DNA of 64,000 nt. It comes from DATLZU01 sp051293835. GTDB taxonomy: Bacteria > Nitrospirota > Nitrospiria > Nitrospirales > Nitrospiraceae. Shown one piece after another: positions 52,633-63,080 of this stretch (positions are counted from its first letter, which is position 1; each line of letters starts with the position of its first letter). The translations under genes and the position numbers were made by a program. The stretch spans positions 114,378 to 178,377 of the forward strand of contig JBPKMA010000008.1 in NCBI GenBank assembly GCA_051293835.1, written 5' to 3'. The notes under the pieces are model-generated. The model ran no database searches. It had not been told where the DNA came from and saw only the letters and a program-made list of their open reading frames with translations.

Positions 52633-52722
52633 CGTAACACCCTGTCTCCGCCCACTCAGCCGCCGCTCACGTGCTGTGCTTCTTCGTCGGAAGATGACAG
52701 AACAGGCGGACCTGCGGGAACG

Positions 52723-53844
52723 TCAATTCACCGCTTGCAAGGTGACGACAACCTGCTGACGGCGGTTGCCGCGCAGGATATCCAGCGTCACCTGGTCACC
52801 AACCTTGTGCCGTTCCAGAATCGCCATGAGATCGTCCGCGACCTCGACCGGCTTCCCATCCACAGCCACGATCACATCGCCGATCTCAATGCGGCCGCTA
52901 AAGGTCTCGCGGGCCCCGCGCAAGCCGGCGCGCGCGGCGGGCCCGCCGGGCTGCACCCGGCCGATGACCAACCCTTTAATCCCCCAACGCCGGGTGATCG
53001 CATCCGGCACCAAGGACACGCCTAAGCCCGGGCGGATGAGCCGGCCGTGTTTGATCAGCTCCGGCACGATCCGATTGACCGTATCGACCGGCACCGCAAA
53101 GCCGATGCCCGCGAATGCGCCGCTGGGGCTGACGATCTGCGTGTTCACGCCGATCAACCGCCCGGCGCTGTCCAGCAGCGGTCCGCCCGAATTGCCAGGG
53201 TTGATGGCCGCATCGGTCTGGATCACGCCTTCGATCGTCCGGTTGGTCATGGACTTGATCGTACGACCCAGCGCGCTCACGACACCGGTGGTCAACGTAT
53301 GGTCTAGCCCGAAAGGATTGCCGATCGCCAGCACTTTTTGCCCGACCCGCAGATCGCTGGAACTGCCCACCGTAATCGGCCAAAGTGCCGATTCTGGTGC
53401 TTGCACCTGCAAGACGGCCAGATCATGGTCCGGATCGATGCCGACCACCCGCGCCTTGTATTCAGTTTGATCGGCCAAGGTCACCGTGATCGCATCGGCG
53501 CCGTACACCACGTGAAAGTTCGTGACGATGTGGCCTTGCTTGTTCCAGACAAAGCCGGAGCCCGAGCCCTGCGGCACTTCAAAAAGATTGAACGACCACG
53601 GGTCGCGCTCGATGGCGGTGTTGGCGATGAAGACGACCGACTTGGCGGATTTCTCGAACACCGCGATGGTCGCCCGCTCGTCGGCGCCAAGTTCGGCCGG
53701 CGGCGGAGTAACCGGACGCGGACGGCCTTCCGGGCCGTCGTAGTTCGGCCCCAGCGGCCTGCCCCACTCCGTGCGAACCACGGCAGCGGTCACTAGCCCG
53801 GCGACCGCGAGGGTGACAATGAGAGCGAGCGTGGAGGTTTTCAT
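52723..53844 (-). CDS. HtrA/DegP-type serine protease with one PDZ domain
   Basis: Envelope S1C serine protease of 373 residues. An N-terminal signal or anchor spans about 5-22, then a Pro-rich linker. The catalytic triad is His111 (TNFHVV), Asp141 (DHDLAVL) and Ser219 (NPGNSGGPLL). A single PDZ domain occupies about 275-370 (LGVSLVPDAI, GGPAARAGLRGA, GDVIVAVDGKPV). One PDZ suggests a DegS- or HhoA-like form. It lies just upstream of the ARC relic in coordinate order but is intact. Protein quality control is its family role. Confidence 0.94.
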   Translation of the reverse strand: MKTSTLALIVTLAVAGLVTAAVVRTEWGRPLGPNYDGPEGRPRPVTPPPAELGADERATIAVFEKSAKSVVFIANTAIERDPWSFNLFEVPQGSGSGFVWNKQGHIVTNFHVVYGADAITVTLADQTEYKARVVGIDPDHDLAVLQVQAPESALWPITVGSSSDLRVGQKVLAIGNPFGLDHTLTTGVVSALGRTIKSMTNRTIEGVIQTDAAINPGNSGGPLLDSAGRLIGVNTQIVSPSGAFAGIGFAVPVDTVNRIVPELIKHGRLIRPGLGVSLVPDAITRRWGIKGLVIGRVQPGGPAARAGLRGARETFSGRIEIGDVIVAVDGKPVEVADDLMAILERHKVGDQVTLDILRGNRRQQVVVTLQAVN

Positions 53845-53865
53845 CGCGATCGGGAAACGTCGTCG

Positions 53866-54288
53866 CTATTCTCCAACCACCTGAATCACCAATTCCCGCG
53901 TGCGCGGCCTGGTATCGAAGTCGATCACGACAATCTGTTGCCAGGTCCCTAGCGTCATCGTTCCGTCGTTGAACGGGATCGCCACTGACGGTCCCTGAAT
54001 TTGGCCGCGCAGGTGACTGTGGCCGTTGTCTTCGCCAGGGTTCCTAGCGTTGTGCTGCCAGGCTGGGCTGGGGGGAACCAAGCGGTCCCAGATGGCTTTG
54101 GTGTCGGCACGGATGCCGGGCTCGTCCTCGATGAGCATGATCGAGGCGGTGGTGTGCTTGATGAACACCGTCAGGATGCCGGCTCGGAGCCCGGTACTCG
54201 CCAACGCCTCCTGCACCTGCTTGGTAATATTCTCGATCTGCGAGTCTCCGCGCATGCTGACGCGCAAGGGGACGCTTTTCACAGGCAT
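53866..54288 (-). CDS. YjbQ family protein (UPF0047)
   Basis: 140 residues from the ATG at 54288 with GAGGAG about 10 nt upstream; a TTG seven codons earlier is less likely. Conserved motifs: FIKHTTASIMLIEDEPG with a His/Thr/Asp cluster, GHSHLRGQIQGPS and GTWQQIVVIDFD. YjbQ members show weak thiamine-phosphate synthase activity; the true role is unsettled. It overlaps neither neighbour and lies between an HD protein and the HtrA gene. Confidence 0.9.
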   Translation of the reverse strand: MPVKSVPLRVSMRGDSQIENITKQVQEALASTGLRAGILTVFIKHTTASIMLIEDEPGIRADTKAIWDRLVPPSPAWQHNARNPGEDNGHSHLRGQIQGPSVAIPFNDGTMTLGTWQQIVVIDFDTRPRTRELVIQVVGE

Positions 54289-54289
54289 G

Positions 54290-55168
54290 CTAAGGGGTCT
54301 CCTCGACAACGCTTCGCACGAGCCGTCTCTCGGCGGCGGTCAAGCCGCGGCCACGCGCCTCTTCCAGAATGTCGTCGAACGCCCCTTCGGCGACCAGACG
54401 CCGCAGGCTCCCAACCACCGGCGCGCTGAGAAGGCCTTCGCGTTGCAACTTATCGAGATAGGCGAAAGCTTCGGCCAGTGTCTCCTTGGTACGCACGTAG
54501 TAGTCGCGGCCGCGCCGGTGATTGCTGTAGGCTTCGAACTGCTCGCAGGCCACCAGGATTTCGGCCAACTGCCGCACCCACGGCCGCGCCTTCGCCAGTT
54601 TTTCGGGATAGTAGTAGTACAGCATCACCTGCTTCATCCAAGGCAACCACCGCACACCAAGCTTCTTGAGTCGCGGCATGACCTCGCGCAACCGGCGGGT
54701 GAGCCGGCGCGCGTAGCCGAGCCGCATCTCCACCTGCTCGCAGGCCCACCCGTCCATGCGGATGCCTGCATCCTCGAGCGGCTGCCGATAGCGCGCGAGG
54801 AAGCTTTCCGTCTCGCGGCCGTACCGTGTTTCGGGATGGACGGCCCGCCATTCGCGCGGCCTGGTCGGAATGCCACGTGCCTTCGCCCAAGACCAGATGC
54901 GGCCGAATAGAGCACGGTCGAGCCCCGCCCGTCCCAGATCGTGAAGCAAACAAGCGATCTGATAGTGTTTCACCCGCTCCGGCGCATGGCCCAACCGTTG
55001 GGCGACCGCCGCGCACATGCGGGCTGTCCGCAGCGCATGAAGGCGGTCATAGCCGCGAATCATCCGGCCGCGGCGACGCGGATCCGGATAATCGTAGAGG
55101 CGCAGCAGTTCGGTTGCGAGGGCGCGAGACACCAGGAGCGGCGCTCGGCGAGGCAATGCGTTCCGCAT
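54290..55168 (-). CDS. HD-domain metal-dependent phosphohydrolase-like protein
   Basis: 292 residues from the ATG at 55168; a longer open frame overlaps the divergent gene and reads without similarity. The HD motif is ACLLHDLGRAGLD, with an upstream His in RGYDRLHALRTARM and a later YYYYPEKLAKARPWV helix. HD-GYP or nucleotidase activities are possible, but the exact subfamily is not clear. The stop is 1 nt from the YjbQ start, so the two are probably co-expressed. Confidence 0.78.
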   Translation of the reverse strand: MRNALPRRAPLLVSRALATELLRLYDYPDPRRRGRMIRGYDRLHALRTARMCAAVAQRLGHAPERVKHYQIACLLHDLGRAGLDRALFGRIWSWAKARGIPTRPREWRAVHPETRYGRETESFLARYRQPLEDAGIRMDGWACEQVEMRLGYARRLTRRLREVMPRLKKLGVRWLPWMKQVMLYYYYPEKLAKARPWVRQLAEILVACEQFEAYSNHRRGRDYYVRTKETLAEAFAYLDKLQREGLLSAPVVGSLRRLVAEGAFDDILEEARGRGLTAAERRLVRSVVEETP

Positions 55169-55286
55169 GAGACGATCAGCCGTCGTAGACAGACGGCGGG
55201 CAGAATATCCCCAGCCCGAACGGAGTGTCAAGGCGACGAACCCACGAAACGCTCGATCCCGCTCGGCATCTTTGCTATGCTGAGCT

Positions 55287-55952
55287 ATGATCATGAAGAC
55301 ACTTCGCTGGGCAAGACGCGCCCCACGCGCCGCGATCGCCGCAGCCGGCTGGCTGATCTGGACGGCGTCGGCGGCGTTCGGGCTCTTCGATCGTCACCAC
55401 GCGTTCGCCGCCGCTTCCCTCGATCAGTTGACCGACCTCACCGGCCGGGCGACCGCCGTGGTAACGCTGAAAGGGCGGGATAATTTTGCAAGCGAATACC
55501 GGTACGACGTCAGCGTGAAGAACCTGTCACCTGATCCGCTGATCGCCGACTCCCTGGTGGTGGTGTTGGATAAAATCACCAACCTCGCCGGCGAAGATCG
55601 CGATTCCCTGAAGGGCGACTCATTTCTGAGCCGATTTGAAATCCTCGGACAGGATGGAGAGACCGACGACGGCAAACCCTACTTCCGCGTTCCAGCCGGC
55701 TCCGGACCGGACCTGCTCCCACAGACCGAGAGCCGACCGGTCACGGTGCGGCTGCGCAACAAAGAGTACCTGGTCGTCTTCACGCCGTCCTTTCGCGTGC
55801 TGGGCCTCAAACGCCAGCCGGCCACGCCCAAACTCTCCGAACCGGTGACGACTTCAGCATCCGCTAAGAACTCGCTGGACAAGCTGATTGAGCTGCTCAT
55901 CAAGAAAGGCGTGATCACCGAGGAGGAATGGCGCGGCTCCGCCAAACCATGA
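55287..55952 (+). CDS. Exported hypothetical protein
   Basis: 221 residues. Twin-arginine-like or Sec signal region (TLRWARRAPRAAIAAAG, ending near AFAAA at about residue 44). The mature part is beta-rich (VVTLKGRDNFASEYRYDVSV, LIADSLVVVLDKI) and ends in a SHOCT-like helix (LDKLIELLIKKGVITEEEW). No enzyme motif is seen. It is divergent from the HD gene and upstream of a TPR/Sel1 protein. Envelope localisation is inferred; function unknown. Confidence 0.68.
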   Translation: MIMKTLRWARRAPRAAIAAAGWLIWTASAAFGLFDRHHAFAAASLDQLTDLTGRATAVVTLKGRDNFASEYRYDVSVKNLSPDPLIADSLVVVLDKITNLAGEDRDSLKGDSFLSRFEILGQDGETDDGKPYFRVPAGSGPDLLPQTESRPVTVRLRNKEYLVVFTPSFRVLGLKRQPATPKLSEPVTTSASAKNSLDKLIELLIKKGVITEEEWRGSAKP

Positions 55953-56060
55953 CGGCGCTCGACCTGTCTCGCCTGCCCGGGCGACGGCTCCACACAAGCG
56001 GACCCGCGCGCCCCTCTCATTGCCGCATCCGGTGGGATTGGTATATGGTGTGTTGTCGCC

Positions 56061-57305
56061 ATGTCTCGCAGAACAACGCCCGGCTTCATGGCCAGCCCAT
56101 CGGTTCCGGTGACACTGCTTATCGTGCTTGGCGCGCTCTCAGCCCTTCATGGACCCGCTTTCGGCCAGACCGCTCAAAGCCGGCCGACGACCAGTGAACC
56201 CGTCCCCAACAGGCCGGCGCCGTCAGTCCTCGATCAGACGAGGACGATCAGCGACCTCCGGGAAACCGTCCGGCGCCAACCAGAATCGACTGAAACCCGC
56301 TTCGCGTTGGCATCCGCGTTGTATGGCGCCGGCGAATTCGAGGGCGCGATTGACGAATATCGCGCGCTGCTACGGCTTCAGCCGGACCACGTGCAAGCCC
56401 GGTTCAACTTAGCCGTGGCGTTGATGGCCAAACAACAGTGGCGCGAAGCGGTCGCGGAGTTGAGAGAATTCCTTCGCCTGGCTCCCGACTCGGCCCAGGC
56501 CCAATACAACCTGGGAAACGCTTACTTCGCGTTGAAGAACTGGCCGGCCGCGATCGAGGCTTACAGCCACGCGTTGAAGCTTAACCCCGACTCTCCTGAC
56601 GCCCATTACCGCCTAGGGCTGACTCTCAAACAAGCCAAACGCGACAGCGAAGCCGTAGACGAACTGCTGCTTGCGGCCCGTGACGGCATCGCCAAAGCCC
56701 AATATCTGCTCGGAAACGCATTCCAGTCCGGACAAGGTGTCAAAAAGAGTTGGGCCCGCGCCATCGGATGGTGGTTCCTGGCGGCTGAACAAGGCATAGA
56801 GGAAGCAAACGCCGCGTTGGCCCGGTTGCGCCGACTGGCCATGGGAAAAGGGTCCCGCAACGCCGAGGACGCGACGGTGGCGGCGCGGGCCTTCGAAGAC
56901 TTCCGCGCCGATCTCTGGCTGGATTTCCCCGACCTCGCGCCCTCCGCCGACGGGGAAGGGGTCGGAGCGACATTGCTCAAGCAGGGCCGCGTGCAGGACG
57001 CCGTTCCGGTTTTGATCCGCGAGGCCTATGCACTGGGTGAGGTGTCCCACTACCTGCTGGAACGCCTCTATGAAGAAGGCGTTGAAGGGCGGTTGGCTCC
57101 CTACGATCCGCGCATCCTCCGGTACTTGGAAACCACGGCGGCGGAAGGACTGCCCCATTCACGGCTCGCCCTGGCCCGCATTTATGCCAAGGGATTGGGG
57201 GTCCCCCGAGACCACGCACGGGTGAAGGCCCTGCTCAAAGGCCTCCCGAAAGAAGAAGCGCAGTTGATCATCGAAAGCCTCTCGTCCGCACCCCAAGGTC
57301 AGTGA
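56061..57305 (+). CDS. Exported TPR/Sel1-repeat protein
   Basis: 414 residues. Signal peptide to about residue 35 (LGALSALHGPAFG), a Pro/Ser-rich linker, then TPR units (about 65-200) such as ALYGAGEFEGAIDEYRALL, LAVALMAKQQWREAVAELR and LGNAYFALKNWPAAIEAYS, followed by Sel1-like units KAQYLLGNAFQSGQGVKKS and SRLALARIYAKGLGVPRDHA. Probably a protein-interaction scaffold in the periplasm. A truncated partial copy lies 150 nt downstream. Confidence 0.85.
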   Translation: MSRRTTPGFMASPSVPVTLLIVLGALSALHGPAFGQTAQSRPTTSEPVPNRPAPSVLDQTRTISDLRETVRRQPESTETRFALASALYGAGEFEGAIDEYRALLRLQPDHVQARFNLAVALMAKQQWREAVAELREFLRLAPDSAQAQYNLGNAYFALKNWPAAIEAYSHALKLNPDSPDAHYRLGLTLKQAKRDSEAVDELLLAARDGIAKAQYLLGNAFQSGQGVKKSWARAIGWWFLAAEQGIEEANAALARLRRLAMGKGSRNAEDATVAARAFEDFRADLWLDFPDLAPSADGEGVGATLLKQGRVQDAVPVLIREAYALGEVSHYLLERLYEEGVEGRLAPYDPRILRYLETTAAEGLPHSRLALARIYAKGLGVPRDHARVKALLKGLPKEEAQLIIESLSSAPQGQ

Positions 57306-57404
57306 GCGTTTAGGAGCAATGAATCGCTTTTGGCTGTTCATGACCGGCTGCTCGCGGCTTTTGAGACAGGGACGCGGCGCGACCGAGCCCCTCGCGGATT
57401 CGAG

Positions 57405-57413
57405 TGGTATAAT
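57405..57413 (+). promoter_or_regulatory. Extended -10 promoter in front of the TPR/Sel1 relic
   Basis: TGG-TATAAT (57405-57413) is a perfect extended -10, 42 nt upstream of an ATG at 57456. The signal is intact although the gene it serves is broken. Confidence 0.5.
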
Positions 57414-57455
57414 GCTCGCAGGTCCGATACGTCATCGGAAGGATCGCAGGACCAT

Positions 57456-57880
57456 ATGAAACGCCGGTGGGCTCCGCTTGTCGTCCTCGCACTGTTTCCC
57501 GTCACCCCCGTATTTTCCCAAGACTCCTCGCCGCGCACCCCAGAGAACTAGCCGCCGCCCGCAACCAAATCGCCCGCCGCTGAAAGGTTCCGCAGCCGGC
57601 CCTGCCAGCGCTGAAGCTCAAACCGGATTTCCCCGACGCACATTAATCATTTGGGCCTGGTATTGAAATTGGTGAACCGCGACGCCGAGGCAGCCGAAGA
57701 ATTGCAAATTGCCGCCAGCAGCGGCGTGCCCAAAGCGCAGTACTTCCTTGGCAGTGCCTACCGCTCCGGGCACAGTGTGCCAAAGAACCTGCTGCTGGCC
57801 ACTACCTGGTGGGTGCGCGCAGCAGAACAGGCCATGAGCCAGGCCTGCGAAGCCTTGGCGCAGTTGCGACCGGCGACGTT
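57456..57880 (+). pseudogene. Truncated copy of the TPR/Sel1 gene
   Basis: A signal-peptide-like start (MKRRWAPLVVLALFPVTPVFS) stops after 31 codons at 57551. From about 57651 the frame reads LGLVLKLVNRDAEAAEELQIAA, KAQYFLGSAYRSGHSVPKNL and WWVRAAEQAMSQACEALAQLR, which matches unit by unit the RLGLTLKQAKRDSEAVDELL...AAEQGIEEANAALARLR part of the upstream gene. The TPR core between is missing. A duplicated and eroded copy. Confidence 0.7.
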
Positions 57881-57887
57881 CGCCAAA

Positions 57888-58400
57888 AGACCGCGCGCTC
57901 ATCGCCAAAGTCGTCACGGCGCTCCATGACGCCGGTGCGGCCGTCATCGGTGTGGAGCTGCCCATCACTGCCCCCAGCACCACCCCACCTCGGCGGTGCG
58001 GTCAGCAACGTGCTGTTGGCGGAATCGACCTAGGCAGCTAGCACTGTCGTCTATCCGCTGACGTTTGTCCCGGCGGCGGACTCCTTGATCCCCGCTGAAG
58101 CCCAGACCGTTGGTGTGGCCTCGTGGACCCACCCAGTTGGCCGACCATCACCCCGGACAGCGCAATCCAGCTCCCCACTGGCCCAAGGATGCCCGATGCC
58201 ATGCCGCCGTTCTCTTTCCTGTCGTTCGCGAGGCTCGTGGACGCCATCGATCAAGGAGACCGGGAACGGCTTGCAGAAGGGACAGACGGCAAGGTTGTCC
58301 TGCTTTTGCCGAATTCCTCCGGCGAACTGCTTAGGGCAACGCCGACCGGGTACCCGATCACCCTTTCAACGCCTTCGGCGAACTGGCGGAAGCCGTCCGG
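57888..58400 (+). pseudogene. CHASE2 sensor-domain relic
   Basis: Starting directly after the Sel1 fragment: DRALIAKVVTALHDAGAAVIGVELPI, a CHASE2-like strand-helix pattern (motif form), then in other frames VVYPLTFVPAADSLIPAEA and FSFLSFARLVDAIDQGDRERL followed by GKVVLLLPNSS. Several stops and shifts separate the pieces; no adenylate cyclase or kinase output domain is found. Probably the N-terminus of a transmembrane sensor. Confidence 0.5.
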
Positions 58401-59591
58401 ACGGTACGCTGCCGTGTCCGATGGGAAGACCGCGGCCGCCGCTCCCGGAAAACCGGCCTCACGCACGACATGACGGATCGTTCTCCGTTGTCCGTTATCC
58501 GCAGCCCGCATCCCGATCACGGTCACGGATGAGGGATTACGGAGTGCGGACAGCGGGTCTCGGATGGCGAGCTGCAGATCGTGAGCCGCGGAGAGCGTGG
58601 ATCCGGTCGCGGGTTGCGGATTGCAGGTGGCGATCCACGGATAGCGGATAGCGGGATACTAGCGGCGGGTCGCGGCCTTCAACTTTGTGATCCCAGATGT
58701 CACATTGGCATGGTACACCGTAGGCCCTCGACCCATGGTAAGGGCGAAGACGCAGAAGTCAAGGGCAAGGTGAGCAATGGGATGATCAGCGTCATGACAA
58801 GCGCGGCTGCCTGGATGCAGCACGCGGCTGGAAACAAAAGCTCGCCAAGAAACGAGACCACGAGCAGAGCCTGTTTAAGCATAGTTTGAGCAAGCTGGAC
58901 CTGCCCTTGAAGTTGTTTCCAATTCTGGGACCCCCTGCAGCATTACGGACTCAATGAGACAGAGAAGCCTATCTTAGCGGGAGCGGTCATCGCCTACGAT
59001 CCCGGGAAAAAGAACGTAAATCGTTCTGAATATGACCGAGGTAATGCCATGCGGCGATACACAGGTCATCCGATTGCCGATATCTTACCGAGAAAGATCT
59101 TTCAAAGTCGCAAAGTTTCTCGAGACGCAGTACGTTTCAGGAATGCTTCTTTCGTACCTAACATGTGTTCTCTCCAATGCCGCCTATGTGCAGCCTTGTG
59201 CACAGCCTGGGGCAAAGGTCAAAATCAGACCGGAGAAGATCGAGCAGGTCGAACGGGAAGTTCTTTCCGCTTCAAGAAACCACCCGATCCGGCAGCGAGC
59301 AGCCTTCGCTGTGCGTTTTCCGGTGAGCCTGCAAGCCGAATGTGTACCACCAACATGTTCCCGTGTTGACGGGTGAGAATGTTCTGCGGTGCACGCATTT
59401 CTCCTCGCCGCCCGTCGCTGCCATGGACAAGCATTGACGGTCCACAGTGCAGAAAAGTCAGACGAGCAGTACGCGGACGCGAAGTTTCCGAAAACGTTGG
59501 TTATCCACGTCCTCCAAGAGATTGAAAACGAAAGAGAGACCGTTGTGGGCCTGGGAACAGGAGGCGGCCATCCCCGAGATACCCATCGTCG
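58401..59591. other. Gene-poor interval
   Basis: About 1.2 kb without an assignable gene. A minus-strand frame at 58700-58882 encodes a hydrophobic 60-residue peptide (MLKQALLVVSFLGELLFPA) that could be a remnant of a membrane protein. A plus-strand piece near 58938-59060 (LNETEKPILAGAVIAYDPG) looks protein-like but is unrecognised. Tandem GGATAGCGGATAGCGGG-like words occur near 58636-58655. Confidence 0.4.
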
Positions 59592-61610
59592 TCACCCCTC
59601 CTTCCGTTCGCCTCGATGGAGCAGTTGAGAGAGGACCGGCAGCACCACCAAGATCAGAACCGGCGACGTAAGCATCCCTCCGACGACAACGCGAGCGAGT
59701 GGTTGTTGAGACTGAGCGCCGATCCCTGTGGCCACCGCCGCGGGCAGCAGCCCGATCGCCGCGGCCAGCGAGGTCATCAGGACCGGCCGCATTCGGGCTT
59801 CGGCGCTCATCAGGATCGCCGCCCGGACATCATAGCCTTCCTGGACAAGATCGCGGATGCGGCTGATGAGGATGAGCGTGCCTTGGACGGCGACCCCGAA
59901 CAACGAGATAAATCCGACGGCGGCGGCGATGCTGAAGTTCGTTCCTGTCACCACCAGCGCCAACACGCCGCCCACCAGTGAGGCTGCATGACACCGTTGA
60001 TCTGCGCCGCGACGGACTCCAGCACCTTCAGATCGGTTCCATAAACCTTCACGACGTTTTCACCTTTGACGCCAGATATTGCTTCCTGCACGTTGTCTTG
60101 AATGGCCTGAGAGAAGTTGAACGTCACGCCCGGAATGCCGGCCAACTGCCGTCCGATCTCTTCGATCAGCTCTTTTTTTTGACTTTAGTTCGGTTCGCCA
60201 TTCTTTGCACAGCTTCAACCTCACCAGGAATTCAGCGTTGAAAAAACTCACCGGGTCGGTGCCGTCGTCCGGGCGACCGAGCTGAGATACCACGCCGACG
60301 ACTTCCGGAACCACTCTGAAGATCGACCGAATTTCCGTCGCAACGTGAGCCGCTCCTTCGAACGAGACATCCACCGGCATCGTCGCACGCATCCAGATAT
60401 TGCCCTCCTCCAGAGCCGGCATGAATTCGCCGCCGATGAGAGGAACGGTTGTCAAGGTCAGGGCGAGAACGCCCAACACGACACCGATGACCAGAATTTC
60501 ATGATCGAGTGCCCAGCGCAGGCTGACCAAGTACGCGCGCCGAACGGCGCTGACGGTCCACGTGTCCTCTTCTCTCAGGGGACCGTCGAGGAGGAGGGAG
60601 CAGAGGGCAAGAGCCAGCGTGAATGCCATCAGCAGTGCCCCGCTTAGCGCCAGGCCGTAGGTCAGGACATCGGCGCGAAAATTTTCCCTGGCATGCCGGT
60701 CATCGTGAGCAGTGGAATGCACGCGACGACGATATCGCCGTCGCGAAAACGATCGGGCATCCGACCTCGCGTCCGGCCCGCATAATGTGCACCGGCACGG
60801 TCAGTCCTTGGTCCCGCACTTGTGGGCTTGTGGGACAAGTGCGAGAAAATGCTTTCGACTATGATCAGCGCGGAGTCGACGATGATCCCCAAATCGACCG
60901 CGCCCAGCGAAACCAGGTTGGTCGAATCGCCGCGGATCACCATGCGGCAGAACGTGAACAGCAAGGCCACTGGTGCCGTGAGCGCGACGATGACCGCCGT
61001 CCGGAAATGTCCCCCAAAGACATAGAGAATGACGAACACCAGCAGGATTCCGGCCAAAAGAATATCCACCACTCCAGCGCCAGAGCCGCGCGTTCTCCGC
61101 GCTGAAGCAACACGACGCTTTCCACCACACCGTCGCGGTCGTTGATCCCGAGATCGCCTTGAGATCTGTGAGACTCTTCCCATCCCCGACCACCTCATAC
61201 CGATACATTTCGGCGATCGGCGTCCAGAGCGAGATGGTCGGCTGCACGTTCTGCGGCAACGCCGTAAGTTGGAGACGGTTCAGCACCTCCTGCCGGTCGC
61301 GAAAGTAGTCCGTCCCGAACGCAAAATAGACTGTGATATCGTGGAGCCCGAAGATCGATAGCGATCTAATGCCGGTTAACCCGGGCATCCCTTGTAACGC
61401 GATTTCAATCGGCAGCGTGATCGTTTGCTCCACCTGCTCGGCCGCCCAACCGAGATATTGCGTGATCGCTTCGACCATCGGCGGCGAGGGATCCAGGTGG
61501 GCGACAACGTCCAGCAGGTGAAATGCGTACGCCCCCGCCCAGGAGAAGCAATCCGGCAAAGCAGATAAAGACACGTTGGTCAAGGCAGACTGCAACAGCC
61601 GTTCGAGCAT
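59592..61610 (-). pseudogene. CusA/CzcA-type RND metal-efflux pump relic
   Basis: Minus-strand pieces in order: N-terminus (MLERLLQSALTNVSLSAL; EQVEQTITLPIEIALQGMPG), pump core (GILLVFVILYVFGGHFRTA, SLGAVDLGIIVDSALIIVES), TM and connector (LVIGVVLGVLALTLTTVPLIG, EFMPALEEGNIWMRATMP), ENVVKVYGTDLKVLE, and C-terminus (NFSIAAAVGFISLFGVAVQ, MTSLAAAIGLLPAAVATGIG). About 2.0 kb instead of 3.1 kb, in several frames. Intact relatives export Cu/Ag or Co/Zn/Cd with CusB/CusC-type partners, none of which is seen. Confidence 0.8.
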
Positions 61611-62182
61611 GGATCGGACCGCCCATCAAATGCAGATGATCGTTGAGCTCGAGTCGGGTACGGATGGAGAACCCCTCGCAGATCGCGTTTCGCCTATTCA
61701 GCAGCCACAGCTGCTCTCCGTGCCTGAAGGCGCCGAGTCTCAAGAACCGACCGGAGCTGTCTTGGAAAAGACGATCAGATCCGATAGGTAGACAGACGTT
61801 GATAGAGCGAGGCACTCGCTCATTTTGGAAAGCGCTTGGTGGAAACGGCGGACGGCGGACACCGTAAGGGCACAAGAGCAGGCGCTTGCCCCGGCAGGCG
61901 CGAAAACGGATCTGCTTCTACGGCATCATGCTTGATTTCGTCTACTTCGGGCTCGATGCCCTGCGTTATACCCGTCGGGAGCGGCTGAAGTTCGTCATTC
62001 AGATCGCACAAGTCCATCCCCGCCACCACGCTGACGCGAAACCAGGCGGAAAGCACCACCAAAAGACGGAATGTCACATGGCGCGAGGCCATCAGCAACA
62101 TCAGGCCACCGCAGATATGATCTGTCGCCGGTGGTCGCTCGCCACATTGCCACATAAAGTCAACCGGCTTTGCGCCCACCGT
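61611..62182. other. Interval with one possible minus-strand fragment
   Basis: A minus-strand frame (62179-61820) reads MASRHVTFRLLVVLSAWF then VSVVAGMDLCDLNDELQPL and could be a small exported protein or debris. Its family is not recognised. Nothing else is seen. Confidence 0.3.
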
Positions 62183-63080
62183 TCATGCGCTGATCGGTTC
62201 GTAGAACCGGTAGGTGTTGCCGCCCTCCTCCTTGGCCTGAACCATCGCCTGTTCCGTGTGAGCCAACAGCTCGTCCGTCTCGCTAGGATCCAAGGGATAG
62301 ACCGTGATGCCCGGGCTAGCCGTGACCGTCACCGGATGGACATCCAGCTCGAACGGTTTGGCGAAAAGCCCCAGCACCCGCTTGGCGACGCTCTCTATGT
62401 CGCCCTTGCAGTTGACCCTTCCAACAGGATGGTGAACTCGTCTCCGCCCAACCGTGCCACCGTGTCCACTTCGCGTATACAATGCCGCAGCCGATCGGCC
62501 GTCATCTTGAGCAAGGCATCGCCCTTTTCGCGACCTATCGTCTGATTGACCTCTTTGAAACGGTCAAGACCGAGCATGATGATACCGACTTCCTGCTTCT
62601 TGCGCTTGCTCATGGCCAGCGCCCGGCTCATGCGATCCTGAAACAGCGCACGGTTGGCCAACGCCGTCGGCGGGTCGTACTGGGCCAGATAGGCCAGGTT
62701 CTGCTCCGCCCGTTTCCGTTCGACCGCATGGTGCAGCGCTCGCACCAGTTGGTCTCCGGTCCATTGGCTCTTGACCAAAAAATCCCGCGCTTCGTGTTGA
62801 TGGTCTGCCGCTCCAAGGTTTCATCCGGTCGGTCGCTCAGAACGACGATTGGCATCCGTGCCAGCGCCGCCTGAATCAGGCTCAAAGTATCCAGCCCGCG
62901 CGTGTCCACGAGCGTCGGGTCCACCATGATCGCATCGACAGATTCCCGGGCCAGTCAGCGCAAGGCGGTGCTCAATCGCTCGACGTGCGTGACCGCGATC
63001 TACCCGCCACCCGCCTTGGTCAGCAGCTCCTGGGCATTCTTGGCGTCGACGGGATTGTTCTCAACCAGCAAGACTTTCAT
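62183..63080 (-). pseudogene. Response-regulator GGDEF (diguanylate cyclase) relic
   Basis: From the ATG at 63080: receiver start MKVLLVENNPVDAKNAQELL, then TAG, VTHVERLSTALR, TGA, and LARESVDAIMVDPTLVDTRG (phospho-Asp region). A frameshift follows DRPDETL, leading to VKSQWTGDQLVRALHHAVE and the GGDEF domain (LGLDRFKEVNQTIG, LGGDEFTILLEG), then another shift before VTASPGITVYPLD and AMVQAKEEGGNTYRFYEP. Two stops and at least two frameshifts. The GGDEF motif itself is intact. Confidence 0.78.

Noticed and set aside
50380..52700. Integrated island bounded by a duplicated tRNA-Asn 3' end
   Set aside because: No second copy of the tRNA 3' sequence was found and no integrase is present, so it is kept only as a weak possibility in the findings.
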